Positions 33,902-42,700 of a stretch of 64,000 nt of DNA are shown piece after piece. This stretch comes from JAHBXL01 sp964409775 (GTDB lineage Bacteria; Planctomycetota; Phycisphaerae; Phycisphaerales; UBA1924): contig CAYPEI010000012.1 in assembly GCA_964409775.1 (NCBI GenBank), positions 1-64,000 on the forward strand, given 5' to 3'. How positions within the stretch are numbered: the stretch's first letter is position 1; the number at the start of each line of letters is the position of its first letter. The translations under genes and the position numbers were made by a program. Under the pieces are notes generated by a model. That model saw nothing but the letters and a program-made list of their open reading frames with translations, searched no databases and was not told the origin of the DNA.

Positions 33902-34054
33902 ATGGGTATGCACTACGAGAAGCGGATCAGCCGCATCAAGCGGAAGCGGAAGTGCGGTTTCCGCGCCCGCATGAAGACCAAGGCCGGCCGCAAGATCATC
34001 AACGCCAAGCGTCGTGCCGGCCGCTCTCTGAACGTCGCCGACAAGATGCAGTGA
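33902..34054 (+). CDS. rpmH: 50S ribosomal protein L34 (bL34)
   Basis: A 50-residue basic protein. The bL34 core is clear: KRKRKCGFRARMKTKAGRK then AKRRAGRS. The first residues (MGMHYEKRISRI) replace the usual MKRTxQPS start. ATG 33902 has GGAGG nine nt upstream; ATG 33908 is an alternative. rnpA, normally the next gene, is absent: an HD-GYP gene converges 8 bp downstream. The gene is also far from dnaA. Confidence 0.93.
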   Translation: MGMHYEKRISRIKRKRKCGFRARMKTKAGRKIINAKRRAGRSLNVADKMQ

Positions 34055-34062
34055 ATCCGGGC

Positions 34063-34725
34063 CTAGGCCGCGGATGACGTCCTTGCGCCCGCCGCCTGGG
34101 CGAGGCCGAAGGCCGGCAGTTCGCAGCGATCGTTGAAGTACTCGAGAATCCAGCCGAGCCTGCCGTCGCGGTACAGCGATGCGAACGCCGCCACGCACTC
34201 GCCGCAGTAACGGGTCCCCCGCTCGGCGAGGAGTTGCTCGATCGCACGGTCGGCCGCGGCGGGGCCGATCTCGGCGCGATACGGCCGGACACTGGTCATG
34301 GCGTCGAACGAGTCGATGACGGCAAAGTACCTCGCGCCGTCAGAGATCTGTGCGCCGATGAGGCCATCGGGGTAACCGCTGCCGTCGACGCGCTCGTGGT
34401 GCGACCGAACGAGGTCGAGCACCAGCGGATCGTTGACGCCGAGGCCGCGGAGCCGCTTCTCTCCCCACACGGTGTGCTGCTTCATGATGCGCCATTCGGC
34501 GTCGGTGAGGGGGGCGGGCTTCTTCAGGATGGCGTCGGGCACATCGAGTTTGCCGACGTCGTGAACCGCCGCGGCGATGGTGAGCCGCTCGATCAGCGGT
34601 GCATCAAGACCGAATGCCTCGGCGAGGGCCCGCGTGTAGAGGACGACGCGCCAAGTGTGCGCGGCGGTCGGGCCGTCTTTGTGCTCGAGGTCCTTCACGA
34701 GAGCGTGGATCGCGGCGGGGGTCAT
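34063..34725 (-). CDS. HD-GYP-domain phosphohydrolase
   Basis: A 220-residue single-domain protein of the HD-GYP class, whose typical members hydrolyse cyclic di-GMP. Metal ligands and motif: His23 in TAAHTWRV, AAAVHDVGKLDVP (His55-Asp56), KQHTVWGE (His84), SHHERVDGSGYPDGL (His109-His110, GYP), and YFAVIDSFDAMTSVRPYR. It lacks a receiver or membrane domain, so its input must come from a partner. It begins 7 bp after the lipA stop, so the two are likely one transcript. The start ATG 34725 is preceded by a weak GGTGATG. A functional link to lipoate synthesis is not obvious. Confidence 0.88.
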   Translation of the reverse strand: MTPAAIHALVKDLEHKDGPTAAHTWRVVLYTRALAEAFGLDAPLIERLTIAAAVHDVGKLDVPDAILKKPAPLTDAEWRIMKQHTVWGEKRLRGLGVNDPLVLDLVRSHHERVDGSGYPDGLIGAQISDGARYFAVIDSFDAMTSVRPYRAEIGPAAADRAIEQLLAERGTRYCGECVAAFASLYRDGRLGWILEYFNDRCELPAFGLAQAAGARTSSAA

Positions 34726-34732
34726 CGAGACA

Positions 34733-35704
34733 TCACCGCGATGCCCGGCGCGTGCGCTCGTCCTCGATGGTGCTGAGCACATCGGCCTGATGGTCCGCGT
34801 GATAACTCGACCGCACCAGCGGGCCGGACTCGACGACCTTGAAGCCCGCGGCGAGGCCCGCGGCCTTGAACGCCGCGAAGCGGTCGGGGCTGACCCACCT
34901 GTCTACCGGGAGGTGGTTGCGGGTGGGCTGGAGATATTGACCGATGGTCAGGATGTCGCAGGAGTCGGAGCGACCGTCGCGCTGGGCGATCTGCGTGTCG
35001 GACTGCACGGACCGCATCAGTTCCAGCACTTCGTCATCATGTTCACCGATGCCGACCATGATTCCGGTCTTGGCAACCATTCCGGCGGCCTTGACACGCC
35101 GCAGGAGTTCGACCGAACGTTCGAACTTCGCGCTCGGGCGGACTGCCGGGTACATGCGGCGGACGGTCTCGAGGTTGTGGTTGATGATGTGGGGCCTGGC
35201 GTCGATGACGAGTTGCAGGGCATCCCAGTCGCCCTGGAAGTCGGGGATGAGCACCTCGATCGACATGTCCGGACAGAGTTCGCGCGAGCGCACGATCGTC
35301 TCGGCCCAGACCGCCGCCCCGCCGTCCTTGAGTTCATCGCGGTTGACGCTGGTGATGACGATGTGCTTGAGGCGGGCCCCTTCGTACATCAGGCGCAGGC
35401 TCTCGGCCACTCGGCGCGGCTCATCGAGGTCGAGCATCGCGGGCCGGCCGGTCTTCACATTGCAGAACCCGCACGCGCGGGTGCAGGTGTCGCCGAGGAT
35501 CATGATCGTTGCAACACCCCGTGCCCAGCACTCTCCCATATTAGGGCAGTTTGCTTCTTGACAGACGGTGTGGAGCCGATGGCTGTCAACGATACCCCTC
35601 AATGTGGTGTATCCGGGGCCTCCCGGCACCTTCGCACGGAGCCAGTCAGGCTTCTTCTTGTTGGCGAGTTGCTGCGGGTTGGAATCCTGATTGTTCAGGA
35701 CCAT
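34733..35704 (-). CDS. lipA: Lipoyl synthase
   Basis: A 323-residue radical-SAM enzyme that inserts two sulfurs into octanoyl-protein to form lipoate. Both iron-sulfur motifs are intact: auxiliary cluster Cys48, Cys53, Cys59 (CQEANCPNMGEC) and radical-SAM cluster Cys74, Cys78, Cys81 (CTRACGFC). The conserved RSSY near the C-terminus (VRSSYHADHQAD), which gives the Ser ligand of the auxiliary cluster, is present. Length equals that of E. coli LipA (321). ATG 35704 gives the short N-terminus usual before KPDWLR; the frame is open to 36025. No lipB is adjacent. Confidence 0.95.
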   Translation of the reverse strand: MVLNNQDSNPQQLANKKKPDWLRAKVPGGPGYTTLRGIVDSHRLHTVCQEANCPNMGECWARGVATIMILGDTCTRACGFCNVKTGRPAMLDLDEPRRVAESLRLMYEGARLKHIVITSVNRDELKDGGAAVWAETIVRSRELCPDMSIEVLIPDFQGDWDALQLVIDARPHIINHNLETVRRMYPAVRPSAKFERSVELLRRVKAAGMVAKTGIMVGIGEHDDEVLELMRSVQSDTQIAQRDGRSDSCDILTIGQYLQPTRNHLPVDRWVSPDRFAAFKAAGLAAGFKVVESGPLVRSSYHADHQADVLSTIEDERTRRASR

Positions 35705-36088
35705 TCCGGAAAGGCTGATGAGCGGGGCTTCCAGCCTTTTAAGGGGATCTCCGCCCAGCGGCCGCGGGTGGCGTGCGAGGGTGCGTGCCAAGCCGGCATC
35801 GACATCCTGAGCAGGCTGTGGCGATGGCGTGGCGGGCGGGTGCATGTTTCGTGAGAACTGTAGGGCGGCGCCTGCCGTAGGGCGGAAGCCCGGCGCCCCG
35901 GAACAGACCGAGCACTCTGGAGGCGCGGGAGGGCAGCAAGCGCGGCCGAAGATTCTGAAGAAGATCCGCGCGTCCTTTGCGCCTCGGCCTGTCGGAGTGC
36001 CGATAAACAGGTCCCCAACGAGCAATCAGCCGATGCCAAGCACACGGGCCGCAGGAACTGGCCCGCGAATTCCGCAAGGAGGATCCAC
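35705..36088. other. Divergent region between lipA and the export operon
   Basis: 384 bp. A GTAGGGCGG direct repeat occurs twice around 35860-35890, and AAGGAGG (36076-36082) serves the Wza-like gene. No convincing promoter hexamer pair, gene or RNA was found, although the promoter of the 17 kb plus-strand operon must be here. Confidence 0.4.
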
Positions 36089-37639
36089 GTGTCTACATCT
36101 TCGCTCCCGCCCTCGCGCCAGTTGCGCCGTCGAACCGCTCTTCCGTACCGTCTCGCCGCGGGCGTCGGCCTGGCCTTGGGGCTGACCTGCCTGACGGGCT
36201 GCGAAGTGGACTCGTGGTTTGACCCTTCGGTGATCGGTCGCTGGGAGGCGACCCCGACGGTGATGCCGATCCTCGATCGCATCGCCAGTATCGAGGACGA
36301 CACGGGTCAGTTCGTGCAGGCGACGCCGGTGCAGCCGGCGGACCTGATGCCCGATGCGGATGAGTACCGCATTTCCGCCGGGGACATCATCGAGATCCGG
36401 ATCCGCGACTTCTTCGAACTCCGGGTTGAGGAGCGGTTTGAGCGAACGGTCGACCGGACGGGCTTCATCGATCTGCCCAAACTCGGGGCATTCCGTCTCG
36501 AAGGCCGGACGCCCACCGAGGCCCGTGAATCAATCGAGAACTCCCTGGTGGCGGCGGACATTCAGGCGAACCCGGTTGTCGCGGTGACCCCCCTGCAACT
36601 CCGGCGTCAGACGTTCTCCGTCCTGGGCGCGGTGCAATCGCCGGGGCAGTACTACATCCCCAGCAGGGATTACCGCCTGCTGGAAGGAATCACGGTGGCG
36701 GGCGGTGTGTCGGAGGTCATCCCGACGATCTACATCATCCGGCAGCAGTCGCTGAGCGAAGACGGCATCAGCCGGACGGAGCCGGACCGAAAGGTCCAGA
36801 ACTGGAATGAACCCGCCAAGCGCGATGGCGAGACACCCGCGGGTGAAGACCTCATGCGGCTGATCGACTCGCTCAGCAAGCCGGAGGAGACCAAGCCCTC
36901 GCCCGCGGTGTTCGGCCGGCGAGAAGGCTCGACGGTCGCCGCGGCGGCGAGAACACAGCCCCCGATCGACATTCCGGAGGGCGCGCCTTCCAAGCCCCCG
37001 ACCCCGTCTGAGAAGCCCGAGCAGCCTTCGGGAACCCGATCCAACTGGATCTTCCTGAATGGCCAGTGGACGCAGGTGGCCGGCGGCACTCCCGAGGGTG
37101 CAGACGCCGCGACGAGTCCACGAACGCGGCCCGGCGACGCACAGATGGTGCAGCGGGTGATTGAAGTTCCGACCGGCCCGCTGCTGGCGGGCAAGGCGGA
37201 CGTCAACGTGGTGCTGCGGCCGTCGGACGTGGTCCGCATCCCCGCGCCCAAGAGCGGGCTTGTGTACATCGCCGGCCAGGTCTCCCGGCCCGGCCCGTAC
37301 AACCTGCCGTCGGACGGCCGGCTGACGCTCCTGCGGGCCCTGACCTCGGCGGGCGGACTGGGCGCGCTGGCGATCCCGGAACGCGTCGACCTCACGCGGG
37401 TGGTCGGCAAGGACCGCCAGGCGACCATTCGCCTGAATCTCCGGGCCATCGCGGAGCAGACGCAGCCGGACATCTACCTCAAACCGGACGACATGATCAA
37501 CATCGGCACGAACTTCTTTGCGTACCCGCTGGCGATCATCCGCAGCGGTTTCAGGATGTCGTACGGGTTTGGCTTCATCCTGGACCGGAACTTCGCGGGT
37601 GACATCTGGGGCGCCGACCTCCAGCAGGTCAACAACTGA
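36089..37639 (+). CDS. Polysaccharide export outer-membrane lipoprotein (Wza/EpsA-like)
   Basis: A 516-residue outer-membrane exporter. A signal peptide with lipobox LTCLTGC is followed by the poly-export domain (DEYRISAGDIIEIRIRDFFEL ... VDRTGFIDLPKLGAFRLEGRT) and at least two SLBB units (TFSVLGAVQSPGQYYIP and GLVYIAGQVSRPGPYNLPS). Between them lies a ~150-residue Pro/Glu-rich low-complexity insert (about 240-365), which is not usual for Wza. The C-terminal amphipathic part would form the outer-membrane pore. The start is GTG 36089, fixed by AAGGAGG at six nt. First gene of the exopolysaccharide/exosortase operon. Confidence 0.88.
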   Translation: MSTSSLPPSRQLRRRTALPYRLAAGVGLALGLTCLTGCEVDSWFDPSVIGRWEATPTVMPILDRIASIEDDTGQFVQATPVQPADLMPDADEYRISAGDIIEIRIRDFFELRVEERFERTVDRTGFIDLPKLGAFRLEGRTPTEARESIENSLVAADIQANPVVAVTPLQLRRQTFSVLGAVQSPGQYYIPSRDYRLLEGITVAGGVSEVIPTIYIIRQQSLSEDGISRTEPDRKVQNWNEPAKRDGETPAGEDLMRLIDSLSKPEETKPSPAVFGRREGSTVAAAARTQPPIDIPEGAPSKPPTPSEKPEQPSGTRSNWIFLNGQWTQVAGGTPEGADAATSPRTRPGDAQMVQRVIEVPTGPLLAGKADVNVVLRPSDVVRIPAPKSGLVYIAGQVSRPGPYNLPSDGRLTLLRALTSAGGLGALAIPERVDLTRVVGKDRQATIRLNLRAIAEQTQPDIYLKPDDMINIGTNFFAYPLAIIRSGFRMSYGFGFILDRNFAGDIWGADLQQVNN

Positions 37640-37711
37640 TCCGCGGGAATCGCGCAGTATGTGCGCTCGATCCGACGGCAAGCGTGCTGAAGCGGCGAAC
37701 ACAGGCAGCCG

Positions 37712-38749
37712 ATGGGCGTAGAACGCCGGCGGGATCGGTGCGCCGTGCCCGGGTCCGGCAACAATGGAGCCGAGTTGACCACTGCGCAGACTCCCAGCCC
37801 CCCCTCCCTCGGCATCGCCAACGGGAGGCCACATCCGACGGCGACACCTGTCCGGGCAACGACCCGGCAGTCGCTTGTGGAGTTGCTGCGCAACCCCGCC
37901 AACGTGTTGATGCTTGTGCTGCTGACGGCGGGGGTGGTGTTCCTGTTCTGGGGCTGGTTCGTGAACCAGTCGCTGCACTCCTGGGGCAGCCCGGACTGGT
38001 CGCACGCGTTCCTGGTTCCGGTGATCAGCGCGTACCTGCTCTGGCAGTCGCGGGCGGAGTTTGAGCGATCGCCTCGAATGACGTTCTGGCCGGGGGTGGT
38101 ACCGCTGCTCTTGAGCGTGTGGTGCTATGTGTTCTTCACGGTGGGGGTGCCGAACCACCTTGGCCAGGGGCTGGCGCTGATCCTGTGCGTGTTCGGCCTG
38201 TCGCTGCTGCTGCTCGGACCGGCGGCGATGCGTTCGCTGTTTCTGCCCATCGCCTATCTCGGGTTTGCGATCACGCTCCCGGAGATGGTGATGATCAAGA
38301 TGACGTTCCCGCTGCAACTCTTCGCGGCGGAGGGCGGCTATGTGCTGCTGCGGATGCTGGGCGTTCAGGCGGACCTGACGGGGAACATCATCAACATTAC
38401 GAACCCGGCGACGCTGAAGACCTCGCCGATGAGCGTGGCGGAGGCGTGCTCGGGCATGCGGATGCTGATCGCGTTCGTTGCGCTTGGCGCGGCGGTGGCG
38501 CTGGTGGCGACGCGGATGTGGTGGAAGCGGATCTCGCTGATCCTTCTCGCCGTTCCGGTCGCGCTGTTCCTGAACGTGGTACGGGTGGCGGTGCTGGGGT
38601 TCCTGACGTTGTGGGATGCGCAACTGAGCCAGGGGGAGGCGCACACATTCATCGGGACGCTGCTGCTGATCCCCGGGTTCCTGCTGTACATGGCGGTTGT
38701 GTGGACGCTGCACAAGGCGGTCCCCGAGCAGGCGGAGGCCGCGGCATGA
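37712..38749 (+). CDS. Exosortase/archaeosortase-family transpeptidase
   Basis: A 345-residue polytopic membrane protein with the exosortase catalytic triad in order: Cys246 in VAEACSGMRM, Arg291 in LNVVRVAVLG, His311 in EAHTFIG. About eight membrane helices, starting with VLMLVLLTAGVVFLFWGW and including YLLWQSRAEFE after DWSHAFLVPVI. Exosortases cut PEP-CTERM-like tails of exported proteins and are linked to exopolysaccharide clusters. The start is uncertain: ATG 37712 is given, but GTG 37745 or TTG 37775 (with GGAG) would remove a hydrophilic N-tail. The stop overlaps the epsI-like ATG by ATGA. Confidence 0.9.
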   Translation: MGVERRRDRCAVPGSGNNGAELTTAQTPSPPSLGIANGRPHPTATPVRATTRQSLVELLRNPANVLMLVLLTAGVVFLFWGWFVNQSLHSWGSPDWSHAFLVPVISAYLLWQSRAEFERSPRMTFWPGVVPLLLSVWCYVFFTVGVPNHLGQGLALILCVFGLSLLLLGPAAMRSLFLPIAYLGFAITLPEMVMIKMTFPLQLFAAEGGYVLLRMLGVQADLTGNIINITNPATLKTSPMSVAEACSGMRMLIAFVALGAAVALVATRMWWKRISLILLAVPVALFLNVVRVAVLGFLTLWDAQLSQGEAHTFIGTLLLIPGFLLYMAVVWTLHKAVPEQAEAAA

Positions 38750-39666
38750 GCCGGCGGGAATCCATCCTCCGCGCGGTCAGCGCCCCGGCATTCATTGTGA
38801 GCCTGGTGGTGCTGTTCGGCGGCGGCGCGGCGTTCCGCAGCACGGTGGCGGCGCTGAAGTTCCAACTCAGCAAACTCCCGATCGAGGCCGAACTGAAACT
38901 GCCCTCGCTCCCGACGCAGACGGCGCGGTGGAAGATGGTCTCGGAGCGGCAGGAGGGCGCCGAGATGCTCGAAACGCTCGGGACGCACAACTACGTGACG
39001 CGCGCGTATGTGCGGAACGAGGAGGCCGGAGACCCGGCGGCGAAGGTGCTGGAGTTGCACGCGGCGTACTACACCGGGATGATCGACACGGTGCCGCATG
39101 TCCCGGACCGGTGCCTGGTGGGAGCGGGGTTCACGATCACCGGCACGACACGGAGCATCCCGCTCGCGCTCGACCTTTCGACATGGAACGCGACCACGGT
39201 GCCCGGGTTCGAGGGAACGGTGCTGTCGCGGCGGAGTTACCGCACACGCGACGCGATCGGCCCGGACGGCACGGAGCGCAAAGTGATCATCCGCCCTCAG
39301 GTGCGGCTGCCGCAGGGCATCGAGGGCGTGGCCTTGCGGACGACCGAGTTCGCGACGCCGCAGGGCGGGCGGAAACTGATCGCCGGCTACTTCTTCATCG
39401 CCAACGGCGGGATCGCCTCGACGGCGGAGGATGTGCGGGGGCTGGCGTTCGACCTCCGCGCGAGTTACGCGTACTACCTCAAGGTCCAGTTTTCCGGCGG
39501 GTTCGACACGCCCGAGGAACTGGGGGCGGCGGCGGCGGACCTGCTGGAGGACCTGCTTCCCGACCTCGTGCTGTGTGCGCCGGACTGGTACGCGGTCCTG
39601 GCCGGTGAGTATCCAGAGAACAACCCCCGGCGCCCGGGCGGCGCCGGACCCGCAGTGACCAGGTGA
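38746..39666 (+). CDS. EpsI-family exosortase-associated protein
   Basis: A 306-residue protein with an N-terminal membrane anchor (VSAPAFIVSLVVLFGGGAAF) and an EpsI-type periplasmic domain: HAAYYTGMIDTVPHVPDRCLVGAGF is the family's conserved core (a region with H-x-P-x-x-C), and GYFFIANGGIASTAEDVRGL follows. EpsI is nearly always next to or fused to exosortase and is thought to help processing or polysaccharide attachment. Here the start codon overlaps the exosortase stop (ATGA), which implies coupled translation. Confidence 0.85.
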   Translation: MSRRESILRAVSAPAFIVSLVVLFGGGAAFRSTVAALKFQLSKLPIEAELKLPSLPTQTARWKMVSERQEGAEMLETLGTHNYVTRAYVRNEEAGDPAAKVLELHAAYYTGMIDTVPHVPDRCLVGAGFTITGTTRSIPLALDLSTWNATTVPGFEGTVLSRRSYRTRDAIGPDGTERKVIIRPQVRLPQGIEGVALRTTEFATPQGGRKLIAGYFFIANGGIASTAEDVRGLAFDLRASYAYYLKVQFSGGFDTPEELGAAAADLLEDLLPDLVLCAPDWYAVLAGEYPENNPRRPGGAGPAVTR

Positions 39667-39715
39667 ACCCGCCCGACCTCTGCACGGGATCGGATCAATC
39701 GGAAGGACGATCGAG

Positions 39716-42700
39716 ATGGCTGCGAATGTCAATATCAAGTTCATCGCCATTGCCGGCGCAGTGCTCACCATCGTGGGCGCTGCCGGCGTGTGGTACGCGT
39801 ATGACCGGCTGACCCGCACGGGCGAGGAGAGCGTGCAACTCGGCGACGAGGCGGCCGCGAAGAACGACTGGGAAACGGCGATGCTGATGTACTCGCGCGC
39901 CGTTTCGAAGGACCAGAGCAAGGTCGAGTGGATCGACAAGTGGATCAACGCGGTCCACAACACGCGGCCCAAGACCTCGCAACTGTACACAGAGCGGTAT
40001 TTCGGCCAGTACGTGCTCGCGCTGCGGGCGCGTGCGGATGCGGACCGCACCGACGCCGCGGCGCTGCGTCGGTACCTCGACGAGGTGCACAAGCGGATCA
40101 CGATCAACGGCGGCGACCTGGGCGCGTGGGAGGCGCAACTGTCGCACGTCGATGACATGCTCAAGCGGTTCCATGGCGACGAGAAGGATGGCAAGGCGCT
40201 GCGGCGGTTCCGCGGGATCGCGCAGGTGCGCCTCCTTCAGCAGAAGACCGACCTGAATGCCGATGCGGCCCGTGCCGCGGTGGAGGACCTGACGGCGGCG
40301 CTGGAGGCCGACCCGTCGGATGAGGAGTCGGTGATTTCACTGAGTTCGCTGGACCTGATGGCGGCGGCGGATCACCGTCGGCGCTCGGAGAACGAGCAGG
40401 TGCAGGCGCGCGAGGGCGCGGCCCGGAAGCGGCTGGAGGACTACGTCAAGGCCTATCCGCCGGCGACGTCGTCGCGACTGGCGATCTTCCAGATCGACAT
40501 GGAGGCCTTCGCCCGGGTCGCGGACCCGGGGACGACGCGGGCCGAGGCGTTCCGCTCGCGGCGCGACCAGGTCCAGCAGATCGTCGATGCCGCGCTGGCC
40601 GAACGCAAGGACCGTCTGGAGCCCGGCACGACGCTCGCGGTCGCCGAACTCGCGGAGATCACGCTGGACTCGGGCTCGAACATCGCGGACATGCTGTTCA
40701 CGCAGGCGCTGCAGGGCCGGCCCAACGACCCGCAACTCATGCTCGCCTGGGGCCGGATGGAGATGCTCCGCGGGAGCACAGAGAAGGCCGTGGAGCGGCT
40801 GCAGGCGCTGATCGATCTGCCGGATCCGCCGGTGAGCCTTGAGGGCGTGATCCTGCTGAGTTTCCGGGCCCGCGCGGTCTCGATGCAGGCCGACACGATT
40901 TTCGCGGCATGGGAGCGGGCGACGACGACCGAAGAGCGGGAGTCGCTCGAGGCCCGCGCGAAGACGTATCGCAAGGCGATGGGCGACTATGTCGCCGCGG
41001 ACAACCCGATGCTGCTCTCGGTCGATGCGCGGCTGAAGTACATGGAGGGCGACCTGAACGCGGCGAGGAAGTTGCTTTCTGACTACAACGAGCAGACCGG
41101 CGCGCGCGATGTTCTGGCGCTGCAGTTGCTCGCGGAAGTTCTGATCCGCCAGGAGAACCTTGGCGCAGCGCGGACGAACTACGAGCGGGTGCTGGACCTG
41201 GACCCGCGGAGCGTGCGGGCGATGACGCGGCTGTCGGAGATGGCGATGGCCGAGCGCGATTTCGGCAAGGCCCGGCGGCTGCTGGAGTCGGCGGTGAAGT
41301 TCGCGCCAAACGACCAGCGTCTCAAGGAGACGCTGCGGACTGTCACTGAGATGTCGATGGGCGCCGAGTCGAAGGACCCGGTCCTCAAGGTGATCAACGA
41401 GGTCCGCAAGATGACGGTGGGTGTGGCGCCCGACCTCGCCGGCGCGACGGCGAAGGTGCGTGACGGGCTGCGGGCCAATCCGGGAGAGCCGCGGCTCTCC
41501 CGCCTGCTGGCGGAGTTGCTGCTCGCCCAGAATGACCGCGCGGGGGCCGTCGAGGCGGTTCGCGCGGGGCTGGCGGCCAACCCGGACCATCCGACGCTCA
41601 AGCAACTTGATCAAGCGCTGAACGATCCGGACCCGGTGAACTCGCAACTCCGGGCGATCGATCAGGCGAACATCCCCGACCTCAACAAGAACCTGGATCG
41701 CTACCGGGTGCTGCGGGCCGCGGGCCGGACCGACGAGGCCAACGCGCAACTCGACGCCGCGGCGAGGATGGACCCTGTGGATCCGGCGGTCGTCGAACTG
41801 CTGTTCATGCGGGCAGCGGAGAAGAACGACACGACGGAGATGGACCGGCTGTGCGTGCTGGCGGAGGCGAAGAACCTGGACCAGTCCAAGGGCATGGTGT
41901 TCCGCGCGCGGCGCGATCTGGTCGCGCTGTCGAAGGTGCCCAAGGCCGAGGCGCGTCGGGGCGGGATGGAGACGGTCGCGGCGGGACTTCGCACGGCCCT
42001 GACACAGGATCGACTGAACCCGGCTCTCTGGCGGATGCTGGGGATCGTGCAACTGGACCTTGGACAGGCGCGGGCCGCGGCCGAGTCGTTCACACGCGCG
42101 GTGCAGATCCGACCGGGAGACCTCGTGAGCAACACGTCGCTGATCAAGGCGCTGCTCACTCTGAAGGACTACGACGAGGCGCTGAAGGTTGCACGGCGTG
42201 CGGAGGCGCAGTGCGGGCGCGACCCGGAGTTCGCGAAACTGCTGCTCATGCTGGAGTCGGAGGGACCCGGCGGCGACCGCGAGAAGGCGCTGGCGGCGAG
42301 GAGGCGCATCGCGGCGTCGCAGCCCGACGATCTGGAGAACAAACTCTCGCTGGTTTCGCTGCTGCTGGGCGCGAATCTCATCGAAGAGGCCGAGCCGCTG
42401 GCGGCAGAGATCACGTCGAAAGACGCGCGGCTCGGGGCGGCGGCTCGCGCTGCGATTCTGGCGCGGCGGGGCGACAAGACCGGCGCGGTGGCCGCGTACC
42501 GGGTGTATCTCGACACGGTGACGGACCCCGCGAAGGTCGGTGCGGAGTATGTCGCCGCGGCGAACTTCCTGTCGCAGGTGGCCGGGCGGGAGCAGGCGAT
42601 CGCGCTGTTGGAGACCGCGCGGTCCAAACAGGATCCTGTCAACCGCGAGATCGACCGCACGATCGGCGATCTGTACTTCGACGCGGGCGAACTCGACAAG

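Noticed and set aside
36530..38713. Long minus-strand open frame opposite the export genes
   Set aside because: Arg/His/Gln-rich shadow translation of the well-supported Wza-like and exosortase genes; stop codons are scarce there because of high GC.
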